Positions 1 to 10,329 of a stretch of 64,000 bases of DNA are shown one piece after another. Each line of letters opens with the position of its first letter. The first letter of the stretch is position 1. Source of the stretch: Rhizobacter koreensis (lineage in GTDB: Bacteria; Pseudomonadota; Gammaproteobacteria; Burkholderiales; Burkholderiaceae_C). The stretch is from contig NZ_JABWMJ010000001.1 in the NCBI RefSeq assembly GCF_013366375.1, positions 558,001 through 622,000 on the forward strand, read 5' to 3'. Both the position numbers and the translations under genes were made by a program. Below the pieces are notes generated by a model. That model was not told the origin of the DNA. It was given only the letters and a program-made list of their open reading frames with translations, and searched no databases.

Positions 1-314
1 GCGAGGCCGAGCAGGTCGCGGCCGTCGAACGCCAGGCGCTCGGCAGCGACTCGGCCGGGGTCGTCGACCAGCCCCATCACCGCGAGCGCGCTCACGCTCT
101 TCCCGGAGCCCGACTCGCCAACCACGCCGACCACCTCGCCGGCATCGATCGAGAGGTCGACGCCGTCGACGGCCGGCAGCGCCGCCGGGCTGCCGAACGC
201 GACGTGAAGGCCGCGCACCTCGAGCAGCGGCGTCGGCGTGCGCGGAGGGCCGAGGTCGACGCCGAACGCCCGGCGCGAGAGCGCCGGCGACGCCGAGGCA
301 GGCACGTCGCTCAT
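1..314 (-). CDS. dppD: Peptide ABC transporter ATP-binding protein, N-terminal part (DppD-like)
   Basis: Only the first ~104 residues lie in the window; the gene runs off the left edge. They show the start of an ABC ATPase, with a Walker A motif (GESGSGKS) followed by the helix seen in Opp/Dpp ATPases. The ATG at 314 overlaps the stop of the upstream permease by four bases (ATGA), so the two are translationally coupled. By position it should be the DppD-type ATPase that powers the dipeptide permease encoded just upstream. Walker B and the signature motif are outside the window. The symbol rests on operon order. Confidence 0.85.
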   Translation of the reverse strand, partial: MSDVPASASPALSRRAFGVDLGPPRTPTPLLEVRGLHVAFGSPAALPAVDGVDLSIDAGEVVGVVGESGSGKSVSALAVMGLVDDPGRVAAERLAFDGRDLLGL

Positions 315-1392
315 CGCTTGAGGCGCGGGTCGAGCGCGTCGCGCAGGCCGTCGCCCATCAGGTTGAACGCGAGCACGGTGATCAGGATCGCGAGGCCCGG
401 GAGCGTCACCACCCACCACGCGCTCTGGATGAACTCGAGCGCGCTCGCCAGCATCGAGCCCCACTCGGGCGTCGGCGGCTGCGCGCCGAGGCCGAGAAAG
501 CCGAGTGCCGCGGCGTCGAGGATTGCGGTCGAGACGCCGAGCGTGGCCTGCACGATGAGCGGCGCGGCGCAGTTCGGAAGCACGGTGTCGAACATGAGGC
601 GCGGCGTGCCGGCGCCGGCGATGCGCGACGCGGCGACGTAGTCCCTGGCGAGCTCGCCGATCACCGCCGCGCGGGTGAGCCGCACGAAGTGCGGCAGCAT
701 GACGATCGCGATCGCGAACATCGCGTTGGCGAGCCCGGGCCCGAGCACCGCGACCACCGCCACCGCGAGCAGCAGGCTCGGCAGCGCCAGCATGATGTCC
801 ATCAGCCGCATGACCGCGAACTCGAGCCAGCCGCGAAAGAACCCGGCGACGAGCCCGAGCACGATGCCGCCGCCGAGCGAGAGCCCGACGGCGACCAGGC
901 CGATCAGCAGCGAGAGCCGCGTTCCGTGGATCAGCCGCGACAGGATGTCGCGCCCGACCGGGTCGGTGCCGAGCACGAAGACGTGGCCGCCGACCGCCTG
1001 CAGCGAGGGCGCGCGCAGCGTCGCATCGCGGTACTGCTCGCTCGGCGAGTACGGCGCGATCAGGTCGGCGAGCAGTGCCACGACCAGCAGGGCGATCACC
1101 ACGCCGAGGCCGACGAGCGCGCCGCGGTTGCGCCGGAAGTCGCGCCACAGCGCGCGGGCAGGGCTCGTCGGCGCGCCGGCGGGGTCGTGCGCGGCCGCGG
1201 CGCTGGTCGGCAGCGTGCTCACGGTGGCGCCGGCGCCGAGCGCGGCGCTGCCGATGCCGCCGGCGGGCAGCGCGAGGGCCGCGTCGGCCATCGGCAGGCC
1301 GAGCGGAGAAGCCGCGGGAGCGTCCCCGTCTCGCGGTGACGCTGCGGCGTCAGCCGCGCCCGGCCGCCGCTCCGCGGGCGTGCCGTTCGCGC

Positions 1393-1396
<4 letters not shown>
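311..1396 (-). CDS. dppC: Dipeptide ABC transporter permease DppC
   Basis: Inner-membrane permease of about 361 residues. A long Ala/Pro-rich cytoplasmic N-terminus (about 75 residues) precedes the first membrane segment ([17 protein letters not shown]). The rest has the periplasmic loop with [11 protein letters not shown] and the BPD_transp_1 core typical of DppC/OppC. The ATG at 1396 is chosen because it overlaps the dppB stop (ATGA) and gives a family-like length; longer in-frame reading would run into dppB. It pairs with DppB to form the channel for peptides delivered by DppA. The extended, low-complexity N-terminus is unusual. Confidence 0.9.
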
Positions 1397-2400
<1,004 letters not shown>

Positions 2401-2500
2401 CAGGCGGTGGATGCCGTGTCAGGGCGTGCCCGCTGCGATCCGCCGCAGCTGGCGTTGCGCCTGGCGAGCGGGCGGCGGGCGGGCGGGCCCGCCGCCATGC

Positions 2501-2539
2501 GTACGGGCCCGGGTGCCGGCCGCGCCCACGGGCCCGTAC
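2501..2539 (-). repeat. Perfect 10-bp inverted repeat between dppA and dppB
   Basis: GTACGGGCCC at 2501-2510 is exactly complementary to 2530-2539, with a 19-base loop. It starts 5 bases downstream of the dppA stop and lacks a T-tract on the minus strand. An mRNA-stabilising or attenuating stem that keeps dppA expression above that of the permeases is the natural guess; this is inference. Confidence 0.6.
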
Positions 2540-2543
2540 TCGT

Positions 2544-4154
2544 TCACTTCTGCCGCAGATCCACCTTGTTGAAGTAGTGGTGCGCGGTCGCGTCCATCTT
2601 GTAGCCGATCACTTCCTTGCGGACCGGATCGAAGCGAACCGAGTGGGCGATCGTGATCCACGGCGCGTCTTCCTTGGCGATCTCCTGAGCCTTCATGTAG
2701 AGGGCGGCGCGATCGGCCTGCTGAGGCGTTGTCTTCGCCTTCTGCACCAGGTCCTCGAAGCTCTGGTTGCACCAGCGCGCGACGTTGCCGCCGCCCTTGA
2801 CGGCCGAGCAGCCGAGCAGCGGGACGAAGAAGTTGTCGGGGTCGCCGTTGTCGCCCGACCAGCCGAACATCATGGCGTGCTGCTCGCCGGTCTTGCTGCG
2901 CTTTCTGTACTCGCCCCATTCGTAGGTGACGAGCTTGGCCTTGATGCCGACCTTCTCCCAGTCGGCCTGGATCAGCTCGGCCATGCGCTTGCCGTCGGGG
3001 TTGTACGGGCGCGTGACCGGCAGGTACCAGAGCTCGACCTCGGCGCCGTTGGGGTAGCCGGCCTTGGCCAGCAGCTCCTTGGCCTTCGCGGGGTCGTAGG
3101 GGTAGTCCTGCACCTTGTCGTTGTACGACCAGAGCGTCGGCGGGATCGGGTTCTTGGCGACCTGGCCGGCGCCCTGGAACACCGCGTCGAGGATGGCCTT
3201 CTTGTTGACGGCCATGTTGAGCGCCTGGCGCACCATCTTGTTGTCGAACGGCTTCTTCTCGACGTTGAACGCGATGTAGCCGACGTTGAGGCCGTTCTGC
3301 TGGACCAGGTCGATGTTCGGGTCGTTCTTCATCAGCGCGACGTCGGCCGGCTTCGGGAACGCCATCACGTGGCACTCGCCGGCCTTCAGCTTGGCGTAGC
3401 GCACCGACGCGTCGGTGGTGATCGCGAACACCAGGTTGTCGATCTTCGGGCGGCCGCCCCAGTGCTGGTCGAATGCCTTGTAGCGGATCACCGCGTCCTT
3501 CTGGTACGAGACGAACTGGAACGGGCCGGTGCCGACCGGCTCGCGGTCGATGACCTCGGGCGTGCCGGCCGCCTTCATCTTGTCGGCGTACTCGGCCGAG
3601 AGGATCGACGCGAAGTCCATCGCCATGTTCGCGATGAAGGGCGCCTCGGGCTTCTTGAGGACGAAGCGCACCGTCAGCGGGTCGACCTTCTCGACGCGGT
3701 CGACGATGTTCTTCATGTCCATGTCGTCGAAGTACGCGTACGTCGCGCCGGGCAGCGTCTTGGCCAACGGATGGTTCGGGTCGGCCATCCGGTTGAACGA
3801 GAACAGCACGTCGTCGGCGTTGAAGTCGCGGCTCGGCTTGAACCTCGCGCTGCTGTGGAACTTGACGCCCTTGCGCAGCTTGAAGGTGTAGGTCAGGCCG
3901 TCGGGCGACGCGGTCCAGCTCTCGGCGAGCGCGGGCACGACCTTGGTGGTGCCGATCTCGAACTCGACGAGCCGGTTGAACATCGGCACCGACACGGCGT
4001 CGAAGGTCGTGCCCGTGGTGTAGTACTGCGGGTTGAAGCCCTCGGGGCTGCCCTCGGAGCAGTAGACGAGGGTCTTGGCGGCGAACGCCGAGCCGGTGCC
4101 GGCGAGCAGCGCGGCGACGGCGAACGTCTTCAGCACGTGAGCGGATCGATTCAT
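2544..4154 (-). CDS. dppA: Periplasmic dipeptide-binding protein DppA
   Basis: Solute-binding protein of 536 residues (SBP family 5). A Sec signal peptide (NRSAHVLKTFAVAALLAGTG, cut after AFA) precedes a mature start KTLVYCSEGSPEGFNPQ that is nearly identical to E. coli DppA as I remember it. Further DppA-like stretches include TYEWGEY and GDNGDPDNFF. It binds di/tripeptides (and in some species haem) in the periplasm and hands them to DppBC. The ATG at 4154 is chosen because it gives the signal peptide; an in-frame extension to 4289 would add a non-signal arginine-rich leader. Confidence 0.93.
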   Translation of the reverse strand: MNRSAHVLKTFAVAALLAGTGSAFAAKTLVYCSEGSPEGFNPQYYTTGTTFDAVSVPMFNRLVEFEIGTTKVVPALAESWTASPDGLTYTFKLRKGVKFHSSARFKPSRDFNADDVLFSFNRMADPNHPLAKTLPGATYAYFDDMDMKNIVDRVEKVDPLTVRFVLKKPEAPFIANMAMDFASILSAEYADKMKAAGTPEVIDREPVGTGPFQFVSYQKDAVIRYKAFDQHWGGRPKIDNLVFAITTDASVRYAKLKAGECHVMAFPKPADVALMKNDPNIDLVQQNGLNVGYIAFNVEKKPFDNKMVRQALNMAVNKKAILDAVFQGAGQVAKNPIPPTLWSYNDKVQDYPYDPAKAKELLAKAGYPNGAEVELWYLPVTRPYNPDGKRMAELIQADWEKVGIKAKLVTYEWGEYRKRSKTGEQHAMMFGWSGDNGDPDNFFVPLLGCSAVKGGGNVARWCNQSFEDLVQKAKTTPQQADRAALYMKAQEIAKEDAPWITIAHSVRFDPVRKEVIGYKMDATAHHYFNKVDLRQK

Positions 4155-4357
4155 CGGGATCCCCTGCGGATGGTTGGCGCCCCGGGTCGGGCGAGACGCA
4201 TCATAGGGTTGCGTGGCACCGCCGCACGAGGCGCCCACCCCTCGCATTCCCGGTGAGGACTGCGCGGGCGCCCACCTTCCGAGGCGCACTGAAGCCGGCG
4301 GTCGGCGGGGCTGCCGATAATCGCGCCGCCGCGACCCGCGGCCCGACGCGCCCTCCC

Positions 4358-5611
4358 ATGGCCATCTCCCAGCTCTCGGTCCACTTCTTCATCCAGGCCG
4401 CCGTCATCGTCGCGGTGTGCCAGCTCGTCGGCCGGCTCGCCCAGCGCATCGGTCAGCCGCAGGTGGTGGGCGAGATGATCGCCGGCGTGGCGCTCGGCCC
4501 GTCGATCTTCGGCCTCGTGCTGCCGGACCTGCAGGCGCTGCTGTTTCCGAAGGCGACGATGGGAACGCTTTACGTCGCCGCGCAGCTCGGCGTCGGGCTG
4601 TACATGTTCCTCGTCGGTACCGAGTTCCGCGCCGACCACTTCAGGGCGCGCGCCCGCAGCGCCTTCTCGGTGTCGCTCGCGGGCATCCTGGTGCCGTTCG
4701 TGCTGGCGTTCGCGCTGGCGCCGTGGCTCGTGACGGTGCCGAACCTGTTCGCCGAGAAAGTGAAGGTGATGGAAGCCTCGCTGTTCCTCGGCGCCGCGAT
4801 CGCGATCACCGCGTTCCCGATGCTCGCCCGGATCATCCACGAGCGGGGCCTCGCGGGCACCTCGCTCGGCACGCTCGCGCTCACCGCCGGCGCGTTCGAC
4901 GACGCGGCGGCGTGGTGCATCCTCGCCATCGTGCTGGCGAGCTTCGGCGGGTCGTGGGGCGGCGCCTGGCTCGCGATCGCGGGCGGGGTGGCGTTCGCGC
5001 TGTTCATGGTGCTGGTCGGTTCGAAGCTGCTGCGCCGGCTCGGCAGCGACCTGCGCAACGACCTGCCGCTGCCGTCGACGCTGACGGCGACGCTGCTGGT
5101 GCTGTTCTGCCTCAGCGCCTTCGCGATGGACGCGATCGGCATCCACGCCGTCTTCGGCGGCTTCATCCTCGGCGTCGCGCTGCCGCGCGGGGCGCTCACG
5201 AAGAAGCTGCGCGAGCAGCTGCAGCCGTTCGTGGTGATCTTCCTGCTGCCGATGTTCTTCACCTACTCCGGACTCAACACGCGGCTCGGCCTGCTGCTCG
5301 ACCCGGGCATCGTGCTGGCGACCGTCGCCATCCTCGCGGCCTCGTTCTGCGGCAAGGGCCTCGCGTGCTGGGCCGCCGCGCGCATCAGTGGCGAGGACAA
5401 CCGCGACGCGCTCGCGATCGGCGCCCTGATGAACGCGCGCGGTCTGATGGAGCTGATCATCATCAACATCGGCCTGGCGGCCGGGGTGATCCTCCCCGGC
5501 CTGTTCTCGATCCTGGTGCTGATGGCGATCGTCAGCACGCTGCTCGCGACGCCGCTCTTCCATGTCGTGATGCGCGGGCGGACGGTCGAGGCCGCAGCGG
5601 CCCCGGCCTGA
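4358..5611 (+). CDS. Cation:proton antiporter, CPA2 (Kef/NapA-like) family
   Basis: Integral membrane protein of 417 residues with about 12 hydrophobic segments. It contains the family signature VVGEMIAGVALGPSIFGLVLPDL near the N-terminus and an 'AGAFDDAAAWCIL' segment holding the paired acidic residues expected of CPA2 exchangers. There is no RCK/TrkA-N domain at the C-terminus, so it is a pore domain only. The ATG at 4358 starts directly with a membrane segment. It is convergent with the next gene, with 7 bases between stops. The ion (Na+ or K+) cannot be told from sequence. Confidence 0.85.
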   Translation: MAISQLSVHFFIQAAVIVAVCQLVGRLAQRIGQPQVVGEMIAGVALGPSIFGLVLPDLQALLFPKATMGTLYVAAQLGVGLYMFLVGTEFRADHFRARARSAFSVSLAGILVPFVLAFALAPWLVTVPNLFAEKVKVMEASLFLGAAIAITAFPMLARIIHERGLAGTSLGTLALTAGAFDDAAAWCILAIVLASFGGSWGGAWLAIAGGVAFALFMVLVGSKLLRRLGSDLRNDLPLPSTLTATLLVLFCLSAFAMDAIGIHAVFGGFILGVALPRGALTKKLREQLQPFVVIFLLPMFFTYSGLNTRLGLLLDPGIVLATVAILAASFCGKGLACWAAARISGEDNRDALAIGALMNARGLMELIIINIGLAAGVILPGLFSILVLMAIVSTLLATPLFHVVMRGRTVEAAAAPA

Positions 5612-5618
5612 GCCCGCC

Positions 5619-6596
5619 TCAGTCGAGCGCCGCCAGCAGCGCGAGCCAGAGCGACCCGGTCGCGACGAACGCGAGCGTCGAGAACACGATGGTCGCGCTC
5701 GCCTCGGCCTGCAGCGTCTCGTAGCGCTGCGAGAAGATCAGCGCGTTGCTGCCCACCGGCAGCGCCGCCATGACCACGATCACCGCCAGCGGCATCCCGG
5801 TGAGGCCGAAGCCCCAGCGCGCGACCGCCAGCACCAGCGCCGGCAGCATCAGCAGCTTGAGCAGCGCGAGGCCGATCGCCGCCCGCGCCGTGCCCTCGAG
5901 CCCGTAGTACGCGAGCGACATGCCGATCAGCACCAGGCAGAGCGGCACCACCGCCGAGCCGAGCGTGGCCAGCGTCTCGTCGGCGACCGGCGGCAGCGCG
6001 AGCCCCGACGCGTTCCATGCGAGGCCTGCGAGCACCGGCAGCACCACCGGGTGGATGATGGTGTTGCGCATGGTCGTCGCAAGCGTTCGCCAGAGACGAC
6101 GTGCACCGGTGCCCTCGCGATGGCGCTCGCGCGCGAGGTCGACCTCGACGAGGAAGGTGAGCACCGTCAGCAGCGTGAGCGCGTGCAGGCTGACGATGGT
6201 CACGTGGATGGCGAGGCCCGCTTCCCCGAACAGTGCGGCGGCGATCGGGATGCCGACCTGCACCGTGTTGCCGAACACCGCCGAGATCGCGCGCACGCTC
6301 GGCGCGGCGACCGCGAGCCGACCCCCGCGGTTGCGGTGGCGCTCGGCGACGTAGACGCCGAGCATCAGTCCGAGCACCGGGAGGAAGAACGCGAGCACCA
6401 GCGCCGGGTCGAGCTGTGCGAAGTCGATCCGCGACGTCGTTCGAAAGAGCAGCGCCGGCACGAAGATGTAGAACGCCGCGTTCGAGAGCGTCCGCGCGGG
6501 GTCGCCGTCGCCGAGCCAGCGCAGCTTGCCGACGATCCAACCGAGGGACGCGATCAGGAAGATCGCGGCGAGCTTCCAGAACACGAGCGCCGACAT
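5619..6596 (-). CDS. AEC (auxin efflux carrier) family transporter
   Basis: Membrane protein of 325 residues. N-terminal helix KLAAIFLIASLGWIVGKL is followed by LSNAAFYIFVPALLFRTTSR, a form typical of bacterial AEC/malonate-type carriers. The C-terminal half has VIVVMAALPVGSNALIFSQRY, the second family hallmark. Bacterial members export or exchange organic acids such as malate or malonate; the substrate here is unknown. The ATG at 6596 gives the standard family start; upstream in-frame sequence is arginine-rich and not membrane-like. Confidence 0.85.
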   Translation of the reverse strand: MSALVFWKLAAIFLIASLGWIVGKLRWLGDGDPARTLSNAAFYIFVPALLFRTTSRIDFAQLDPALVLAFFLPVLGLMLGVYVAERHRNRGGRLAVAAPSVRAISAVFGNTVQVGIPIAAALFGEAGLAIHVTIVSLHALTLLTVLTFLVEVDLARERHREGTGARRLWRTLATTMRNTIIHPVVLPVLAGLAWNASGLALPPVADETLATLGSAVVPLCLVLIGMSLAYYGLEGTARAAIGLALLKLLMLPALVLAVARWGFGLTGMPLAVIVVMAALPVGSNALIFSQRYETLQAEASATIVFSTLAFVATGSLWLALLAALD

Positions 6597-6922
6597 CGCG
6601 CCAGTATCGGCGAGGCGCCCGTGCCAACGCGGTGCGGAGGTCTGCGGGGGGTGTGCGCGCCCGACACGGCACGGCACGTGGCCGGCGAGGGGCCTGCAGT
6701 GCTTGCGCCCGTGCTCCCCGCAATCCGCTGGCGTCGTTCTAGCGTCGCCAGCCGCGCATGGACGTGAATCCCCGCCGCCTGCGGGGCGCCGAACGCGAGC
6801 TGTCCGAGCTCTACCTCGGTACCATGGCCCAGGCCGGCTGAACGGCGAGGGCGAGCGCTCGCGCAGGCGATCGTGCGGACACGGTGCGGCACGGAACGCG
6901 GCGTCGAGGGGCCAGCACCGCG
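6597..6922. other. Intergenic stretch, no convincing gene
   Basis: Lies upstream of the AEC gene and downstream of the TctC-type receptor gene. The only in-frame feature is a 27-codon plus-strand ORF (ATG at 6758, stop at 6841) with no clear ribosome site and no recognisable relatives. I see no repeat, hairpin with T-tract or RNA-like structure. Confidence 0.4.
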
Positions 6923-7924
6923 CTACTGAGGCTCGATGCCGGCGCTCCTGGCGAGCGCCATCCAGCGCGCGCGTTCGCGATGCAGAAGCGGCCCGAACGC
7001 AGCCGGGCCGACGAAGCCCGGCGCGATGCCGTTTCCGCGCAGCTGCGCATCGATGCCGGGGTCCTGCACTGCGAGGTTCAGCTCGCGCGCGAGCACGTCG
7101 AGCGCCTGGGTCGGCATGTGTGCGGGGCCGAATGCGCCGAACCACGCGATCACGTCGAACCCGGGCGATACGGTCTCGGCGAGCGTCGGCACGTCGGGCA
7201 TCAGCGTGAGGCGCTTGTCGGTCAGCACCGCGAGTGCGCGCAGGCGCCCGGCCTTGACGAACGGCTGCGCGGTCGCGACGTCGGCGATCATCGCTTCCAG
7301 GTGGCCGGCCATCACATCCTGCGCCGCCTGCGGGTTGCCCTTGTACGGCACCGCGACCATGCGGATGCCGAGTTCGCGCTCGAGCGTCGCCCCGCCGATC
7401 TGCCCGCTGGAGTTGCCGAAGCCGTAGCGCAGTTTGCCGGGGTTCGCCTTTGCGTAGGCGACGAATTGCTCGATGGATGCGATCGGCAGCGCGGGGTTCG
7501 CGACAACCAGCGACGGGATGCCGGCCAAGCGTGCGATCGGGGTGAAGTCCTTCTGGGGGTCGTACGGGACCTGCTTCAGCAGTGCCTCGATGATCGAGTG
7601 CGTGGTGTTCGTCGTGAACAGGATGGTGTAGCCGTCGGGCGCCGCATGAGCGACCGCGCCGGCGCCGATCGTCCCGTTGCCACCCGCCTTGTTGTCGACC
7701 ACGAACGGCTGGCCGAGACGTTGCGAGAGTCGGTCGGCGAGGATTCGCGTGATGAGGTCGGTCACCGATCCCGGTGCGAACGGCAGTACCACTTTGACCG
7801 GCCGGCTGGGATAAGTGCCTGCCTCGCGGGTCTGCGCGAGCAGGCTCGGCGGCAACGCGCCCGCGGCGAGCAAGCTCGCGATGCTCGCGCCGAAGCGGCG
7901 GCGCGGCGGATGAGTCGGCGGCAT
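6923..7924 (-). CDS. Tripartite tricarboxylate transporter substrate-binding protein (Bug/TctC family)
   Basis: Periplasmic receptor of 333 residues. It has the family core: YPSRPVKVVLPFAPGS, DLITRILADRLSQRLGQPFVVDNKAGGNGTIGA, AAPDGYTI, and VPYKG at the second domain. The leader PPRRRFGASIASLLAAG has a twin-arginine look (RRRFGAS), suggesting Tat export. No TctA or TctB gene lies nearby, so it is one of four orphan receptors here. A start at 7978 would overlap the flavin reductase stop; 7924 (ATG) fits the signal peptide better. The ligand is probably a carboxylate but is not predictable. Confidence 0.88.
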   Translation of the reverse strand: MPPTHPPRRRFGASIASLLAAGALPPSLLAQTREAGTYPSRPVKVVLPFAPGSVTDLITRILADRLSQRLGQPFVVDNKAGGNGTIGAGAVAHAAPDGYTILFTTNTTHSIIEALLKQVPYDPQKDFTPIARLAGIPSLVVANPALPIASIEQFVAYAKANPGKLRYGFGNSSGQIGGATLERELGIRMVAVPYKGNPQAAQDVMAGHLEAMIADVATAQPFVKAGRLRALAVLTDKRLTLMPDVPTLAETVSPGFDVIAWFGAFGPAHMPTQALDVLARELNLAVQDPGIDAQLRGNGIAPGFVGPAAFGPLLHRERARWMALARSAGIEPQ

Positions 7925-7967
7925 GGCGTTTCCGCAGCCGCGAGCGCGAACCGCGGCACGGGTCTCG

Positions 7968-8639
7968 TCAGCGTCCACCGGACAGCCCCCACGTGAGGTA
8001 GTCGCGCCGGTCCTCGCGCAGGTCCAGCGAGAACACGCTCTCGACCGACGTGTAGTCGGTGTAGCCCAGGCGCGCGAGCGGGCGGATCTTCAGGATGTCG
8101 ATCTTGCCGTCGGGGCCGATGAACTCGTCCTTGATGTGGACGCCGACGACGCGGCCGACGACCACGTGATGGGTCGAACTCCAGTCATGGCCGGGCAGTA
8201 TCAGAGTCGTGTAGTAGACGCACTCGATGCTGATCGGGCACTCGGCGACCAGCGGTGCCTTCACGAGACGCGCCGGTGCCGGCGTGAGCCCTGCGGCCTT
8301 CATCTCGTCGACCTCCGGATCGGTGATCTGGGAGGTGAGGTGGACCGCCTCGCGAAGCGCGTAAGGCGCCATGTTGTAGACGAACTCGCCGCTCTCTTCG
8401 GCGTTGATCACCGAGTCCTTGCGTCCACCGTCGGGGAACTGGCCGCCTCCCGAGAACATCAGGTAGCCGGGCTCGTATCCCAGGTTGTTGAACTGGCTGT
8501 AGGGCGCCAAGTTGACCTTGCCGCTGCGCGAACGCGTCGAGATCCAGCCGATCGGCCGCGGCACCATGCAGCTCTTGTAGGGCGTGTGCGGCAACCCGTG
8601 GTTGCGCTTGTCGGGCTCGTAGAACACGTCGAACTCCAT
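7968..8639 (-). CDS. Flavin reductase (DIM6/NTAB) family protein
   Basis: FMN-binding split-barrel protein of about 223 residues. Hallmarks are YKSCMVPRPIGWISTRS near the N-terminus, NLAPYSQFN and FVYNMA, which shape the flavin site in this family. Members pass reduced flavin to partner monooxygenases or act as stand-alone reductases. The ATG at 8639 opens directly on the domain (EFDVFYEPDKRNHG); a TTG at 8696 would add 19 residues. It is in the same direction as trxC, which ends just upstream, and the TctC-type receptor gene downstream. Confidence 0.85.
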   Translation of the reverse strand: MEFDVFYEPDKRNHGLPHTPYKSCMVPRPIGWISTRSRSGKVNLAPYSQFNNLGYEPGYLMFSGGGQFPDGGRKDSVINAEESGEFVYNMAPYALREAVHLTSQITDPEVDEMKAAGLTPAPARLVKAPLVAECPISIECVYYTTLILPGHDWSSTHHVVVGRVVGVHIKDEFIGPDGKIDILKIRPLARLGYTDYTSVESVFSLDLREDRRDYLTWGLSGGR

Positions 8640-8727
8640 CGGTCCGGACGAGCCGGCAGGAAGTCGAATGTGAGACAAGCACTCGCCGGGTGCCAACGAG
8701 ATGTGCTCATGCCCGGATGAGCGCCGC

Positions 8728-9150
8728 TCATGCGTCGCGCGACACCCAGTTCACGATCTGCGCTGCCTGCACCGCGCCGGCCTGGCGCCGCACCTCGCGC
8801 CCGCCGCGCATCAGCACGAGCGTCGGGATGCTGCGGATGCCGAAGCGCGCCGATGTGAGCGGACTGCGGTCGCTGTCGACTTTGGCGAACAGAGCGCGAC
8901 CCTTCAGCTGCGCGGCGGCGGCCGCGAACTGCGGCGCCATCGCGTGGCACGGCCCGCACCAGTCGGCCCAGAAGTCGACCACGATCGGCAGCTCGGTCTT
9001 CGCCGCGACGGCGTCGAAGCTCGCGTCGTCGAGCGCGACGGGGACGGCGCCGAGCAGCTCGTTCCGGCAATGCCCGCAGATCGGATCCTGGGTGGTCCGC
9101 TCGTCGGGAACCCGGTTGGTCTTGAGGCAGTGCGCGCAGACGATCAGCAT
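8728..9150 (-). CDS. trxC: Thioredoxin 2 (TrxC) with N-terminal zinc finger
   Basis: Cytoplasmic disulfide reductase of 140 residues. An N-terminal zinc-binding module has C5-x2-C8 and C25-x2-C28; the thioredoxin fold follows with the active site WCGPC (C65, C68). The cis-proline loop is SIPT. Both modules together are diagnostic of TrxC rather than TrxA. The ATG at 9150 is right for the family (MLIVCAHCLKTNRVP); the upstream in-frame extension is arginine-rich non-homologous sequence. Confidence 0.93.
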   Translation of the reverse strand: MLIVCAHCLKTNRVPDERTTQDPICGHCRNELLGAVPVALDDASFDAVAAKTELPIVVDFWADWCGPCHAMAPQFAAAAAQLKGRALFAKVDSDRSPLTSARFGIRSIPTLVLMRGGREVRRQAGAVQAAQIVNWVSRDA

Positions 9151-9229
9151 TTCAGGCTCTCGAATGAAACCGCAGGGGTCGACGGTAGCGCCTCCCGCGC
9201 ACCGCCGCCGGATACGGCGGCGACGCCCT

Positions 9230-10144
9230 TCAGGCGGGCGCGGGTGCCTGGATCGACGCGCTGAAGCGCTCGAGCAACCAAGCACGGAACGCCGCGACCT
9301 TCGGCAGCGGCGACTTCTCGGGCCGGCACACGACGTAGTACGACGACTCCGCCGGGGAGCGCACGCGGAACGGCTCGACCAGGCGCCCCGACGCTAGATC
9401 GGCGGCCACCAGTGACGTTCGGCCGAGGCCGACGCCAAGGCCCGCGAGCGTCGCGCCCATCGAGAAGTAGAGCCCTTCGCAGAACACCTCGTCGGCGAAG
9501 CTCGCCGGCTTTGCGCCGGCATCGCGTAGCCACACCGGCCACTCGTCGACGATGATCGGTGAGACCGTTCGGATCACCGGGTAATGGGTCAGGTCATCGG
9601 GGTTCACGAGTGGCGGTGCGCCCTTCAGCAGCTGCGGCGTGCAGACCGGGAAGATCTCCTCGGCGCCGAAGCGTCGAAGGTCGAGCTCCGGCCGCTCGTC
9701 GGGCCCGTACCAGATCGCGAGATCGACGTCGTGCAGGTTGACGCGCTCGACTGCCGCGATCGGCGCGATGCGGATGCCGATGTCGGGATGACGGCGCCGG
9801 AAGTCGACGAGCGCCGGGATCAGGCACCGCAGCGCGAACGCGCTGAGGCATGCCACCTTGAGCCGGTTCTCGCGCGTCGAGGCGACGCTGTCGGTCGCTG
9901 CGGCGATCTGCGACAGCGCGGGCCGGATCGCCTCGAGATAGGCGCGGCCGTCGTCGGTTAGGGCGATGCCGCGTTGTCGGCGGATGAACAGCTGCACCGC
10001 CAGCGTGTTCTCGAGCTCCTTGATGCGGTGGCTGATCGCGGTCTGCGTGAGGTTGAGCTCGGTCGCGGCGCGAGTGAAGCTGAGATGCCGCGAGGTCGCC
10101 TCGAACGCGCGCAGCGCGCTCAACGAGGGGAGATGGGTAGCCAT
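9230..10144 (-). CDS. LysR-family transcriptional regulator (GcvA-like)
   Basis: 304 residues: winged helix-turn-helix at about residues 7-65 (LRAFEATSRHLSFTRAATEL, then NLTQTAISHRIKELE) and a LysR effector-binding domain with the GcvA-type 'HDVDLAIWYG' and 'FPVCTP' segments. It is divergent from the enoyl-CoA hydratase operon with 185 bases between start codons, so it most likely controls that operon in response to an aromatic or acyl intermediate. The ATG at 10144 is the family start. Confidence 0.9.
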   Translation of the reverse strand: MATHLPSLSALRAFEATSRHLSFTRAATELNLTQTAISHRIKELENTLAVQLFIRRQRGIALTDDGRAYLEAIRPALSQIAAATDSVASTRENRLKVACLSAFALRCLIPALVDFRRRHPDIGIRIAPIAAVERVNLHDVDLAIWYGPDERPELDLRRFGAEEIFPVCTPQLLKGAPPLVNPDDLTHYPVIRTVSPIIVDEWPVWLRDAGAKPASFADEVFCEGLYFSMGATLAGLGVGLGRTSLVAADLASGRLVEPFRVRSPAESSYYVVCRPEKSPLPKVAAFRAWLLERFSASIQAPAPA

Positions 10145-10261
10145 GGAAACGGGGAAGGCGGATGCGCGTCGGCGGGTGATGTGGAGGTCGCCCGGGATTC
10201 TGCGGCTTTACGTGGCGCCGCCGCGCCCGCATCAACCCTCCTCATCGGTGCATGCGACGAA

Positions 10262-10275
10262 TTCATTGGCTGGAA
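10262..10275. promoter_or_regulatory. Candidate LysR box (TTC-N8-GAA)
   Basis: In the divergent region between the LysR gene and the hydratase operon, TTCATTGGCTGGAA is an imperfect dyad that fits the T-N11-A rule for LysR sites. It lies 55 bases before the hydratase ATG. Single short match, so weak support. Confidence 0.3.
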
Positions 10276-10329
10276 GCGGTGATCGCCGCGACAGTTCCGC
10301 CACCCACCCCACACGCACCTGGAGAGACG

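Noticed and set aside
6758..6841. 27-codon plus-strand ORF in the gap after the AEC gene
   Set aside because: No ribosome site, no known relatives, and no synteny evidence available; recorded only as part of the intergenic description.
8640..8696. Longer start (TTG 8696) for the flavin reductase
   Set aside because: The ATG at 8639 opens directly on conserved sequence; the extension has no homology-like content.
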